A stretch of 64,000 nucleotides of DNA from DATEDA01 sp963820965 (GTDB taxonomy: Bacteria > Pseudomonadota > Gammaproteobacteria > Burkholderiales > SG8-39), in assembly GCA_963820965.1 (NCBI GenBank), contig CAWGCC010000021.1:1-64000 (forward strand). The letters are read 5' to 3'. Of the stretch, positions 21,783-31,483 are shown in pieces. A model generated the notes under the pieces. It saw only the letters and a program-made list of their open reading frames with translations, was not told where the DNA came from and did no database searches. Numbering within the stretch: the first letter of the stretch is position 1; each line of letters opens with the position of its first letter. Position numbers and translations under genes: made by a program.

Positions 21783-21994
21783 GTCCGGTGATTCTAACGT
21801 CGAGGTTCTCCGGGGTCCAATGCGAAAAGGCGCGGGGTGGCCAGACGACAGGGGTTGGCATCGTAGCTCCGCGGGTCCTGTCGCCGACAGCCCGGTGCGG
21901 CTCGCTTCGTCCGCGCCTACGCACTAGACTCGCTCGCCGCCCGGGCGCCCGTCGGCGCCACCCGCTCGTACTTCCCGGAACTTCGCAGGCTCTG

Positions 21995-22921
21995 CTACTC
22001 GGCGTTGCTGCTGCGCTGGACCGCGGTGGAGACACGGAAGCGCTGTACGGCCTCACCGCCGGTCGGGTCCGACACCCGCACCGAGACGGCGTAGTCGATC
22101 GCTTCCTCGGTCGCTTCCGGCACCGTCCACTCGACGAGACCGCTCGCGTCCATGGTCATGCCGGACGGCGCGTCGACGAGCTCGAACTTGAGCGCGTTCG
22201 GGTCGGGCGACGTCGCGGTGATCTGATAGACGAACCGTCGGCCCGGGTCGAGCGACGTAGGCGGGGTCGACGTGATGTCCGGAGCGTTGCTGCCCATCTT
22301 GATGGGATCCGACTTCTGCGGCGTCGACGCATCGGTTCCGTCGTGCGCGGTCACCATCGCCAGCACGTTGTCCCCCATCTGGAAGCGAGCCACGTCGACG
22401 GTGGCCGAGGTTTCGCCGGGCAGTTCCCGGCCGTTACGATACCACTGGTAGCTGTAGGTCAGCGGATCCTCGTCCACGTCCACCGCCGAGACGTCGACGT
22501 GAATCGCCGCGGTCGGTTCGGTGCGGAGATTCGCCGACGCCGACACCAGGCGCGGGCGCGTGTTCTGAATCCGGATGGAGGCGGTTCGGGCCGGCGCGGC
22601 GCCTTCGGCCACGATCACCTCGGCCTCGATTTCGTCGCCCTTCTTGAAGTGCTCGGGGGAAAGCGCCGGTCCGCTGACCGCCGTGATTTCCGACCCGTTG
22701 ACGAACCACCGGCACGCGGCCGGGGCCGCATTCGCCCGGCTCCGTCCGGCTATCCGCACCTGCAACGTGCTGTTCGCGTACGCGTTCGCCGGCGCGATTG
22801 CGACCTCGCCCGGCGCGACCGCCTCCACCGGCGTCGAAGCAACCTTCTTCGACCGACCGGTCATCGCGTAGACGCCGTAACCGGCCAGTATGACCGCCAG
22901 GATCCATGCGGCTCGTTTCAT
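21995..22921 (-). CDS. membrane-anchored Ig-like/cadherin-like repeat protein
   Basis: Intact 308-residue frame. An N-terminal transmembrane or signal segment (AAWILAVILAGYGVYAM) precedes extracytoplasmic beta repeats: SYQWYRNGRELPGETSATVD and FVYQITATSPDPNALKFELV, with PSGMTMDASGLVEWTVPEAT matching the putative-Ig (He_PIG-type) pattern. Probably periplasmic or surface exposed. It lies downstream of the minor pilin/PilY1 genes but behind a strong hairpin, so it may be separately transcribed. GGGAGGAATGCA precedes the ATG at 22919-22921. Confidence 0.75.
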   Translation of the reverse strand: MKRAAWILAVILAGYGVYAMTGRSKKVASTPVEAVAPGEVAIAPANAYANSTLQVRIAGRSRANAAPAACRWFVNGSEITAVSGPALSPEHFKKGDEIEAEVIVAEGAAPARTASIRIQNTRPRLVSASANLRTEPTAAIHVDVSAVDVDEDPLTYSYQWYRNGRELPGETSATVDVARFQMGDNVLAMVTAHDGTDASTPQKSDPIKMGSNAPDITSTPPTSLDPGRRFVYQITATSPDPNALKFELVDAPSGMTMDASGLVEWTVPEATEEAIDYAVSVRVSDPTGGEAVQRFRVSTAVQRSSNAE

Positions 22922-22946
22922 TGCATTCCTCCCGATAAATCAATGC

Positions 22947-22974
22947 GGACGCTCCCCCGCGCGGGGGAGCGTCC
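22947..22974 (-). terminator. perfect hairpin between two envelope genes
   Basis: GGACGCTCCCCC, GCGC, GGGGGAGCGTCC: a 12-base perfect stem (14 if the loop bases pair). It lies downstream of the 23010-23399 gene and upstream of the next one. On the minus strand it is followed by an AT-rich stretch (ATTGATTTATC), so it can act as an intrinsic terminator of the minor pilin/pilY1 unit. Confidence 0.65.
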
Positions 22975-23009
22975 ACCGTTTGCAATACCTTCCCGGGCCC
23001 GAACGAGCG

Positions 23010-23399
23010 CTACCGCGCCCGATTCGGATCCGCCTCGGCATTGGGCAGCGTCGTCTCCGAGAAGTCCTGCGACGACTCGGGCTCGGACACGATCACCGTG
23101 CTGGCGACCCTCTTGCCCTTGCGCACGACGCCGGCCACGTACACTCCCGCCGCCGTGACCACGGCACCTTCCTCGAGCTGGCCCGTGCCGATCCGATAGA
23201 TCTTCGCACCCTTGCCGATTTCGACCGTCTCGGTTCCGATCAGCACGCTGCCGCTGAGCGAGCCCGAGTAGACGCCCGAAGCCGTAAACTTGGTTGCCTT
23301 CGCGGCGCGCCCCTTGCCGACCTCGGCGTGCGAGAGCCCGAACACGAGCCCGCCCACGAGCGCGGCGAAGATGGCGACTGTGACTTTTCTGGTATTCAT
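23010..23399 (-). CDS. small secreted protein
   Basis: Intact 129-residue frame. Signal peptide VTVAIFAALVGGLVFGLSHA, then a compact mature domain rich in Gly, Val and Thr (ASGVYSGSLSGSVLIGTETV, EEGAVVTAAGVYVAGVVRKG), probably a small beta fold, and an acidic tail. It begins 19 bases after the pilY1 stop and is likely cotranscribed, so a pilus-linked or envelope role is reasonable. No family was recognised. Confidence 0.65.
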   Translation of the reverse strand: MNTRKVTVAIFAALVGGLVFGLSHAEVGKGRAAKATKFTASGVYSGSLSGSVLIGTETVEIGKGAKIYRIGTGQLEEGAVVTAAGVYVAGVVRKGKRVASTVIVSEPESSQDFSETTLPNAEADPNRAR

Positions 23400-23417
23400 G
23401 CTTGTTTCACCTCGGGT

Positions 23418-26111
23418 CTAGTACTGCTGCCGGTACGAGCGCACGATGAGAGGCTTGATGTCGCCCAGCGTGTTGCTGATATGAATCCGCGTGTCGCTGC
23501 CCTGGATCAGCACCTTTTCGTTGTTGATGTCGATGACGGGCCGCGCGGTGATGCCGTCCCCGATGTCCTGGGAACGGTCGCCGACGCCGTCGTTGGAATC
23601 GTCGTCGTCGCCATCGTGGGCGGCGCCGTTGCGGAACTTGACCGCATAGAGCCACGAATTGCCACCCGCAGCGCACGGCTCGTCTTCGGGGGCGAAGCTC
23701 GTGAAGTACACGATCCCCGCCGCCAGCGCGACCGGCTCGGTCACGCGCTCGCCGTCGGCGTTGGCCAGGGCGATGTACCACCCGCGCGCACCCGCGACAT
23801 TATTGATGGCGTTGGTCTGGTCGACGAGGTCGCCCTGGTCGAGTGACGTCCCGCTGTGATTGTCGATCACACAGTAGAAGGTCTGATCGCTCAGGTTCGT
23901 CATGTCGGCCGGATCGACGTACTTGCCCGTGCCGAAGTAGATGAACACGGAGTTGTCATAGTCCACCGTGATGACCGGCTGGGCCTGGATGGGCTGGCCG
24001 GGCGTCTGGAAAAGCAGACTGGTGGTCGGATTGCTGCCGCTCAGATCCACCCTCCACAGGTGTCCCGCGAGGTCCGCCACGTACAGGACGTCGTCGAAGC
24101 CGTCGAAGTCGAGGTCGACCGAGGTGCACGACGTTGCCATGTTGACGGAGGCGATGTCGCTCAACAGGCTCGACCATACCGACGATCCGTTTTCCATGTC
24201 GAAGCCGACCAGGTTGGCCTCGCCGGTGGCGTCGTACCCCGACCCCACGAAGCCGATGAAATCGCCGGACGTCTCCAGGTGGACCAGTTCCATCTGCGCC
24301 CAGGAGGCGCCGACGTCGGCGAGGTTGTTCTCCCAGAGGAACTCCGGACTGCGCGGATCGGTGACGTCGAGCGCGAAGTACGCGGCGCCGCCCTGTTTCA
24401 ATCCGCCCACCATCACGGTCTTCCACTCGCCGCCGAGGTAGCAGTCCACCACGCGCGGCGTCTGATTGACGAAGTACTCGTGACAGTACGACGTGCTCGC
24501 GAGATCGTCGAGGCGGTCCAGCAGGTCACTGGGAATGTACGCCCAGATTTCCTCGCCGTTCGCCGCGTCGAAGCAGTGCACCATGCCGTCGTTGGCGCCC
24601 ACGTAGACCACGCCCTCGCGGTCCGCGTGCGCCTCCCGGAAGCCGAGATAGTCATTAAAAAGGAAATACGACGCCGGGGGCCCCACCGGGATGGGCGACG
24701 AATCGACGATGTCGCCCAGCAGCCAGCCGCCGCGGTCGCGGTAGCCCGCCACCGTCTCGCCGCGCGTCCAGTTGATCACGTTGGCCGCGATCGCGTCGCT
24801 CGCCGCACCCATCGCGGCGCGCAACGTGCCAGCCTGCGAGGACGTGAAATCGATCTGGTTGCCCGCGAGCGAGGTGAAGATCGTGCGCGTGGACGGAGTG
24901 CGCTGCGAGAGCACCTCGCCCGCCTCCCACGCCGGCGCCTCGCCGGACTCGTAGGGAAGCTCGAACGCTTCGAGGAAGCCCTTCCAGTCGGAGGGCTGGA
25001 ACTTGCCGCGGTAGAGAAGGTCTTCCCCCTCGCCCGAGCTGGACACCACCGCTACCGCCGAACCCGCGGATATGCGGTTGATGATGTCGCGGAGCACCTT
25101 TTCAAGGCTCTCGGCGATTTCCGCCGCATTGCTGGCGCTGAAGTACTCGCCGTCGCCCGCGTCGGCCGTCTGTTGCAGGATCGGCGCGTCGACGTTCATG
25201 CCCACGGTGTACGTCACCACGTGCTGGTCGCCGTCCAGGTCGTTGCGAAGGTCCGCGTTGCGCATGTAAGTCGCGATATCGAGCAGGTAGTCCGAGCAGT
25301 CATCGCCGTTCGGGTTCGGCGCGCCCATTTCCGAGCAGGTCGGGAAGTCGCAGTCCGAATACGTCGAGTTGCACGGTTCTCCCAGATCCTGGGTCGGGTA
25401 GCCGTCCGTCACCACGAGAGCGAAGTTCTTCTGACAGTCGTACTGAATGACACCCGGATCGTCGTAGTACTCCAGGATCTCCTGCAAGGTCTCGCCCAGG
25501 GGCGTCCACGACTCGCCCTGGATGCTGTTGACGGTGGACTGGATGGTGGCAACCGGCGTACCGAGGTTGGCAATGCGCGTGCCGCCGTTGTCGTCGTTGA
25601 ACTTGTACATGCCGAAACGAATGTTGGCCGGTGCGGTCGACAGCACCGAGTTCACCGCCGACTTCGCCACCTGGATGCGGGTGAAGCGCGGCACCGCGGC
25701 CCGCTGGGTGGCGTTGGCGTGGTAAAAGATCCAGTTGAGGTAGTTACCCAGGTAAATGCCGTCCTCACCCTGGTCGCTGTCGACCAAATAGCACTTCGGA
25801 TTGGTGGGAAGGCCGGTACGGAAACTACGCGCGCTGTAGGTACCGTCGGTGGCGACGGTATACTCCCGATCCCATACCAGACCACCCGTGTACCGGGTGT
25901 CCGGGTTGTAGTCGTCGTGGAACATGCCCTCGTTCATGCTGCCCGAGCTGTCGAACAGAATCATGACGTTCGCGTCCACCGCACCCTGCTGGATGAACAG
26001 CGGATACTCGCACGTTCCCGCGCGCGCGGGGTTGAGCCCGCACGCCGCCGCGATGATCCCGGCGAGAACCGCAATAACGATACCCAGTGCAAAACCGTCG
26101 TGTTTACGCAT
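23418..26111 (-). CDS. pilY1: PilY1-like pilus tip/adhesin protein
   Basis: 897 residues, uninterrupted. A signal segment (FALGIVIAVLAGIIAAACG) precedes a von Willebrand A domain with MIDAS motif MILFDSSGSMNEG (about residues 45-55) and Cys-rich loops. The C-terminal PilY1 beta-propeller contains a calcium-loop sequence VDLDFDGFDDVLYVADLAGH (near residue 665) and VFIYFGTGKYVDPADM. PilY1 caps pili, aids adhesion and regulates retraction. The ATG at 26109-26111 is chosen because the signal peptide begins there; the longer frame upstream is pilX sequence. Confidence 0.92.
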   Translation of the reverse strand: MRKHDGFALGIVIAVLAGIIAAACGLNPARAGTCEYPLFIQQGAVDANVMILFDSSGSMNEGMFHDDYNPDTRYTGGLVWDREYTVATDGTYSARSFRTGLPTNPKCYLVDSDQGEDGIYLGNYLNWIFYHANATQRAAVPRFTRIQVAKSAVNSVLSTAPANIRFGMYKFNDDNGGTRIANLGTPVATIQSTVNSIQGESWTPLGETLQEILEYYDDPGVIQYDCQKNFALVVTDGYPTQDLGEPCNSTYSDCDFPTCSEMGAPNPNGDDCSDYLLDIATYMRNADLRNDLDGDQHVVTYTVGMNVDAPILQQTADAGDGEYFSASNAAEIAESLEKVLRDIINRISAGSAVAVVSSSGEGEDLLYRGKFQPSDWKGFLEAFELPYESGEAPAWEAGEVLSQRTPSTRTIFTSLAGNQIDFTSSQAGTLRAAMGAASDAIAANVINWTRGETVAGYRDRGGWLLGDIVDSSPIPVGPPASYFLFNDYLGFREAHADREGVVYVGANDGMVHCFDAANGEEIWAYIPSDLLDRLDDLASTSYCHEYFVNQTPRVVDCYLGGEWKTVMVGGLKQGGAAYFALDVTDPRSPEFLWENNLADVGASWAQMELVHLETSGDFIGFVGSGYDATGEANLVGFDMENGSSVWSSLLSDIASVNMATSCTSVDLDFDGFDDVLYVADLAGHLWRVDLSGSNPTTSLLFQTPGQPIQAQPVITVDYDNSVFIYFGTGKYVDPADMTNLSDQTFYCVIDNHSGTSLDQGDLVDQTNAINNVAGARGWYIALANADGERVTEPVALAAGIVYFTSFAPEDEPCAAGGNSWLYAVKFRNGAAHDGDDDDSNDGVGDRSQDIGDGITARPVIDINNEKVLIQGSDTRIHISNTLGDIKPLIVRSYRQQY

Positions 26112-26113
26112 TA

Positions 26114-26583
26114 CTAATACCCCTTGTTCGCGGTACGGAAGAGCCTGCTCGCCTGAACTTCCAAACTGGCCGAGCTTCTTTCGCACTCGCCCCATCGGCG
26201 TCGATCGTGTAGTCGTAGTCGATGTACTCACGAGGCCAACCCGGGCGAAAGTGCATGTTGTCGAATTTGACGTCATACTTATATTTGTTCTCTTCATAAT
26301 TGCCGGACGTGTACAAGTTGGAATAGTCTGCCAGCTCGCGCACCGTGCTGTCGGCGGCGACGAAGACCGGCGGCGTGGCGCGCAGCACCAGCCAGTTGAT
26401 GGCCTCTTCCGTGCCCGCGTCCGAGTTGTTGAAGGAGCGCGTATGGGTGTACTCGTTGTGCGCAATGCGCTTCTCCGAGGTCGCCACCATCGCGATGACG
26501 GCCGCAGCCACCGTGAGCCCGGTGATGAAGAACAGCGCGGTTACCAGCGCGCTACCCCTGTCGTTTCGAATCAAGACCGACAT
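26114..26583 (-). CDS. pilX: PilX-like minor pilus assembly protein
   Basis: MSVLIRNDRGSALVTALFFI begins a class III-like hydrophobic N-terminal helix, as in PilX, then RSFNNSDAGTEEAINWLVL, typical of the family. A one-base insertion near 26190 shifts the end; corrected, it finishes in LEVQASRLFRTANKGY with TAG at 26114-26116, 3 bases before the pilY1 ATG. The ATG at 26581-26583 is preferred because GAAGGAG lies 6 bases upstream. About 155 residues. Confidence 0.82.
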
Positions 26584-26606
26584 AAACAACTCCTTCACGC
26601 TTCCAA

Positions 26607-27214
26607 CTAATCGTTACGAAACGTCACACGCGTATCCGCGGTCACTTCACCGCCGCGGTCGGTCTGGGTCGTCAGCGCGATACCGATCGAGCGGACGAGG
26701 TCCAGGTCTGAGGCCGCGACGGGCACGCCATCACCTGATTATTGGCGTTAAAGTACGTAAACGTAAAAGCCGTCACGTTGCGGATCATGGCCTGGAATCG
26801 GTACCAGGGTCCCGAATAACCGCCATCTGGTTGGCGTCGTAATAGTAGGACGGTTTCCGACGGCTCCACCGTCTCGATCGCGCCGTCGCCGTCGTAGTCG
26901 GCGAGCACGTGCGCACTGTCCCCGGTCGCTGACAGCATGTTGGCGACGCCCTGGAGTCCCGGGTCGCATCCGGCCGTTCGCAGCTCGGTGACCATGACCG
27001 AAAGCCCGACGCGGGCGTTCATCTGCTGGCCCGCCCGGACCGCGGTGGTGCCGTAGAGGCGGTTGGAAGAGAAAAACACGCCGTTCAATACCGCCAGCAC
27101 GATCGCGAAGATCAACACGGCCATGATCAGCTCGACCAGCGTCACGCCCTTCTCATTCAGTCGGGCGACGCCGGGCCGGGCTCTAGGGACACATATGGTT
27201 TTGACTTTGCTCAT
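26607..27214 (-). CDS. pilW: PilW-like minor pilin
   Basis: The prepilin cleavage and methylation site NEKGVTLVELIMAVLIFAIV leads a hydrophobic helix, followed by GQQMNARVGLSVMVTELRTA, the usual PilW region. An Asp-rich segment HVLADYDGDGAIETVEPSE may bind calcium. One indel near 26730; corrected, the end reads ALTTQTDRGGEVTADTRV. About 200 residues. The ATG at 27212-27214 overlaps the pilV stop (ATGA). Confidence 0.85.
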
Positions 27215-27585
27215 CGCATCGATACCCGGTTGATGACCGTGATACTCATGGGCCGACCGCGCTCGGTCCAATTGACCGTCACGCTGACCTGGTCGAGCCC
27301 AAAGGAAACGTTCTGCACGTCCTGGATCCATTGATAGTTCCCGACCGCGCCGCTATCGGCGACGGCGACTCCGAACCCCTGGCTCTTCGCGGTCTCCATC
27401 TGCAGTTGCGCGAGTGCCAACGCCTTGGTCTGGCGCCCCGAGTCGACCACTTCCTGCTGCGCCCGTGTCTGCACGAACGCGAGCGGGAGCAATCCGATCG
27501 CGAGGACCACCAGCACCACCATCAGCTCCACGAGGCTGAAGCCGCGCTCGCCGTTTGCTCGAGTATGCTGGCGATCAATACGCAT
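27211..27585 (-). CDS. pilV: PilV-like minor pilin
   Basis: 124 residues, intact. Prepilin site NGERGFSLVELMVVLVVLAI, then PLAFVQTRAQQEVVDSGRQT and ALAQLQMETAKSQGFG, the standard pseudopilin helix and turn. Its ATG at 27583-27585 lies inside the end of the fimT-like gene (11-base overlap) and its stop overlaps pilW, indicating translational coupling across the minor pilins. Confidence 0.87.
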   Translation of the reverse strand: MRIDRQHTRANGERGFSLVELMVVLVVLAIGLLPLAFVQTRAQQEVVDSGRQTKALALAQLQMETAKSQGFGVAVADSGAVGNYQWIQDVQNVSFGLDQVSVTVNWTERGRPMSITVINRVSMR

Positions 27586-28005
27586 GTTCGACCGATCCGG
27601 TGGGGAGTACGCTAACCGCCTTGGTTCCATAGTTGCCGGACAACGTGATGTTGGCCGCGTCCGAGAGCCCCCACGCGTAGAAGTTCGGGTTGACGTCGGC
27701 GGCAAAGGCGACCCCGCTGGGCGCGGTGACAGTTCGAACACGGTGCCGTCCGACGTATCGACGATGGTGTACGAGTCGGCCAGGAACTGGATGGCGAACG
27801 TCCGCCGATTCGAGATGGCCAGCGACCGCGCGTAGTAGATGTCGGCGACCAGCTGGTTACGCGATCCGTCCAAGCGGGTTCGTTTCAGGTATCCGGAGAA
27901 CGCCGGAACCGCAATCCCGGTCATGATCCCGATAATGGCGACCACCACCATGATCTCGGTGAGCGTGTACCCCGCTTTCCCCCAATTGCCAGATATGGAC
28001 TTCAT
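27575..28005 (-). CDS. fimT: FimT/GspH-like pseudopilin
   Basis: Prepilin site KAGYTLTEIMVVVAIIGIMT, then VPAFSGYLKRTRLDGSRNQL and YYARSLAISNRRTFAIQF, the GspH/FimT pattern. One shift near 27730; corrected, it continues as PSGVAFAADVNPNFYAWGLS and ends VLPTGSVEHAY. About 143 residues. ATG at 28003-28005; another in-frame ATG lies 6 bases upstream. First gene of the minor pilin set, 190 bases after a strong hairpin. Confidence 0.85.
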
Positions 28006-28194
28006 CGTCATCACCATCTCGATTGCTGCAAGCGATGTGCCACGTTTCCGGGGGTGTACGTCGCCCCAACCCACCCCAACCGACAACGGCGGGCCGCCGT
28101 CCGCCGACCTGGCGCAAACTCGTGCGCGATCCTGGCCACGCAACCTGCCTGCCGGCTCCCGCAAGCCACCGCCGGTGCCGGCGTCCAAACGCAA

Positions 28195-28223
28195 GGCGGC
28201 GGAGCGCAATGCGCTCCGCCGCC
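28195..28223 (-). terminator. 13-base perfect hairpin after pilQ
   Basis: GGCGGCGGAGCGC, loop AAT, GCGCTCCGCCGCC. It lies about 45 bases downstream of the pilQ stop and well before the fimT start. On the minus strand only a modest T-rich run (TTGCGTTT) follows, so termination may be partial. The 260-base gap 28006-28267 holds no gene and must carry the minor pilin promoter. Confidence 0.6.
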
Positions 28224-28267
28224 CGGCACATCCAACGCGACCCACGGGTTTCACTCTCGGGGACCGT

Positions 28268-30226
28268 CTACCCCACCAGTTTGGGAGTCACGAAGATGAT
28301 GAGCTCGCGCTTCTTCTTGGTCTTGCGTCTCGAAGCGGAACAGCGGGCCGAGGAGCGGCATGTCCTTGAGGATCGGCACGCCGTTGCGCAGCTGCAGGTC
28401 TCGGACTCGCTGATGAGGCCGCCGATGACCGCCGTCTCGCCGTCGCGAACGACGACGCGCGTGTCGGCTTCCTGCAGCGTGATGATCACGCCGCCCTGCA
28501 CGGTCGCCTGCGACGAGAGGTCCGACAGCTCCGGATGCAGGTCCATGGTGATGGTGCCGTCCGAGTTGACGTGCGGCGTCACGCGCAGGATGACGCCGAT
28601 CTTCTTGAGCTCGGTGATCGGATTGCCCGCTTCGTCGCTGACGATGAGCGGAATCTCCTTACCGACCATGATGCGGGCTTCCTGGTTGTCCGCCGTCGTG
28701 ATGCGCGGATTCGAGATGATGTTGGCCTTGTTGTCCGTCTCGATGCGCCTCGAGGATCACGGTTGAGGTCGCCCCACGACTGCACGGTCCCGACCCGGAC
28801 GGTCGCGAACGGTGCGGCCAGCGCGCTGGCCGGTGACCACGTCGCCGATGGCCTTGTTGCCGAGGTTCAGGTTCAGCGCGGCCCAGTTCACGCCGAGCTC
28901 GCGCGTGGCTTCGTGGTCGACGTCGACCATCTTGGCCACGATCTCCACCTGGCGGAGCTTCTTGTCCATGTCGCTGATCATCTTCGACGATGCTGCGTCG
29001 ATGCGCGTCGGCACGTCGGTGATGATGACCGAGTTGGTGCCGGGCTCGGCTCGACGGTACCGCGCGGCGTCGTCATCTTGTTCAGCGCGCTCTTGACTTC
29101 CGTCGGCATTCAGGTAGTTGAGCTTGACCACCTGCGGTCACGAGCGACTGCATTTCTTCCTTCTTGCGCTCGACCGTGACCGCCTTGACTTCGTCCTCCT
29201 GCAGCTGCTCGGTCGGGGCGACGCGGATGATGCCGTAGTCGTCGCGCCAGTCGTAGCCCTGGCTCTTCAGAATGGTGTCGAGCGCTTCCTTCCACGGAAC
29301 GTTCTTCAGGTGGATGACCACCGGGCCCTCGACTTCGGGGCCGGCGACGATGTTGACGCCCGAGAACTCGGAGATGCGAGCGCAGCACCGTCTTGATGTC
29401 GGCGCCCTGGACGTCGATCGTCATGGGCTGATTGGACAGCGTGCCGCCGAAGATCGGAGTGGTCATCTCGTGCGGCAGCGCGCGTCGGTGTTCTGGGCCA
29501 GCACGATCTCGTCGCTCTGCGGGCGCAGCCTCGTCTTCGCGGGCGCCGGCCAGGAGCTCGCGGGCTCGTCTTCGGCAGCCGATCGCGGCGCGCCTGCCAC
29601 TCGTCGGCCGCCGGTCGCGGTGCGGGCTCGGCGCGGCATTCTCGGCCGCCTCGACCGGCTTGGGCGCGTCCTCGCCGGCTGCGCCGGGGCGTCGTCACCT
29701 CGCGGACCGAATCCGTCGCGGGCGCGGGCTCCGGCGCGCCGGTCTCCCGCTCGGCGGAGCTCGGTCGCGGCGGCCGGCGCGTCGCCGCCCATGCTCGCGC
29801 CCATGACTTCCGGCCGTCCGTGAGAAGCGCGACTTCGATCGCGGTCGCCCGTGCGCGTCACCTTATAATGAGTGCCGTCCGCGAGCTCGAAGACGACGCG
29901 CGTCACCAGATCGGGTTCGGACCTGGAACTGGCTCGCGCGCATCGCCGTGACGAAGAGTTCCATCCGCCTTCAGCGATTGGCGCTCGACGAGCGTTACTC
30001 ACGCCAACCAGGTCGATCACCAGGCGCGAGGGCTCGTCGAGTCGTGTATTCCTGGTACTGGACCGACACCGGACGGGTTGATCGTGTAGGTCGTCGCGAT
30101 CGGCGTCTGCGCGAACTCGATCGAGTCGAGCTTCGTCACTTCGCCGCCGGCAACCGACGCCAGCACGATCAGGCCCGCGACGAGGGTCGTGACGATTGTG
30201 ATTTGGGTTGCAGACAGTCTTTTCAT
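28268..30226 (-). CDS. pilQ: type IV pilus secretin
   Basis: Forms the outer-membrane pore. The signal region ATQITIVTTLVAGLIVLASV is followed by an AMIN-like domain (RVVFELADGTHYKVTRTG), a Pro/Ala-rich linker near 29500-29800, secretin N-domains (NQPMTIDVQGADIKTVLR; NVPWKEALDTILKSQGYDWR), VPTRIDAASSKMISDMDKKL, and the secretin core with GVILRVTPHVNSDGTITMDL and RELIIFVTPKLVG. About 650 residues with many indels. The ATG at 30224-30226 is favoured by AGGAG 9 bases upstream. Confidence 0.92.
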
Positions 30227-30241
30227 CGTTGCCACTCCTTC

Positions 30242-30737
30242 TTATCGTCCAACGAGGTGAAGTCTGACTGTCGTCGTCTGACCGAAGTTGGTGACCCGAG
30301 CCACCAGTTCATCTTCGCCGATCGAAACCACGGTTCCGTTGTGCACGCGGTCACCGACGCGGAGGATGTAGCTGTATCCGCTCGCGTCTTCGAGCAGGGC
30401 GAAGCGATCCACTTCGCCGCGCACGATGCCGACCAGCTGGACCGCGTTCAAATTGACGAGGTCCATCTTGTCGCTCCGATTGAACGCGCCGTCCACCAGC
30501 GACCGGAACGGATCGCGGCGGTTGAACGCGTCGTAGTAGTAGAGGTTTTCGCGCAGCACGACCTTGCCGCCTCGCGGCGGGTGTCGCACGGCCGGAGCGC
30601 CGCCGCAGCGTCGCCGCGGGCCACGGATCGCGTGGCCTTCGTCGAATCCGCGGGCGCGTCTGCGCGCGCGGCCGCGGTCGCGATCACCGCGCAACGAGGG
30701 TCGCAGATGCTAGTTCGCGCATGCTGTGCCGCATCAT
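30242..30737 (-). CDS. pilP: pilus assembly lipoprotein-type protein PilP
   Basis: Inner-membrane partner of PilNO that docks on PilQ. The conserved part reads YYYDAFNRRDPFRSLVDGAF, then LNAVQLVGIVRGEVDRFAL, ASGYSYILRVGDRVHNGTVV and TTTVRLHLVGR, the HR-type beta domain of PilP. The N-terminus is shifted, and no clear lipobox Cys is visible. The start is ATG at 30735-30737, preceded by AAGGAGG. About 165 residues. Confidence 0.87.
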
Positions 30738-30794
30738 TCTTGCCCTCCTTCTTGTTGCTCGGCGTGGCTTGATCAGGTTGACGCGTCTCATTGG

Positions 30795-31441
30795 CTAACA
30801 CCGTCCGAGCAGCGTGTAGGCGGTGAGCGTGAACGTGGCTTCCACCGTGTTGTTGACCGCGCCACCGTGTTCTTCGTCGGGCTCCTGTCCGTCTTTTTCT
30901 TGCTGGTGACTGGTCTTCTTCTTGCCGCCCTTGCTTTCGCCTGGGCTGCACCATCGCCAGTTCGCTGACGTTCACGATGCGCTCCAGGTTCGAGAGACGT
31001 CCGATGAACGATCCCACCTGGTGGTAGTTGCCGCGCACCGTCACCGTGATCGGATGATCCGGTGTAGAACTCGTGCGCGACCGGCGCGTCCGGCTCGAAG
31101 AGCGCGAACTCGACGCCGGAGCGGCTGCCGGCCGTCGTCACCTGGCGCAGGAGGTCCGGCATTTCCTTCTCTTCCGGCAGGAGCTCCTGCGCCGAGAGCC
31201 ACTGGTCGTGCAGGCGCTCGTACTCCGCCTCGAGACGGGCGAGGTCGCCGACCACCTTGCGCGCCTTCTCCACCTCGGCGGCGAGCTTCTCGTGCTCGGC
31301 GGCGAGCTGCTGCGATCTTCGCCTTGCGCACCGGGTAGTTGAACGGCAGGAACGACGTGCCGAAGTAGACGTATCCGGCCGCCGACGAGTGCCACGCACC
31401 CCGATGAGGATCTTCTGTGTCTTTGGTTCTTTGAGGTTCAT
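30795..31441 (-). CDS. pilO: pilus assembly protein PilO
   Basis: Bitopic inner-membrane protein. MNLKEPKTQKILIGV leads to a transmembrane segment (AAGYVYFGTSFLPFNYPV), a coiled coil (LAAEHEKLAAEVEKARKVVG), then PEEKEMPDLLRQVTTAGSRS and the periplasmic ferredoxin-like core HPITVTVRGNYHQVGSFIGR, LSNLERIVNVSELAM. It ends ATFTLTAYTLLGRC after a Lys/Gln-rich insert. About 215 residues with three shifts. Confidence 0.9.
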
Positions 31442-31483
31442 GGTTGCCCTTCCCTCTGACAGGTCCGGTCCCAGTTCGACCAG

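Noticed and set aside
21179..23158. A 659-residue plus-strand open frame spanning rsmD and the Ig-like gene
   Set aside because: It crosses three clearly coding minus-strand genes and shows only Arg-rich low-complexity sequence.
23856..26117. A 753-residue open frame on the plus strand
   Set aside because: It is exactly antisense to pilY1, has no ribosome site, and is Arg/Val/His-rich as expected for the complement of a high-GC gene.
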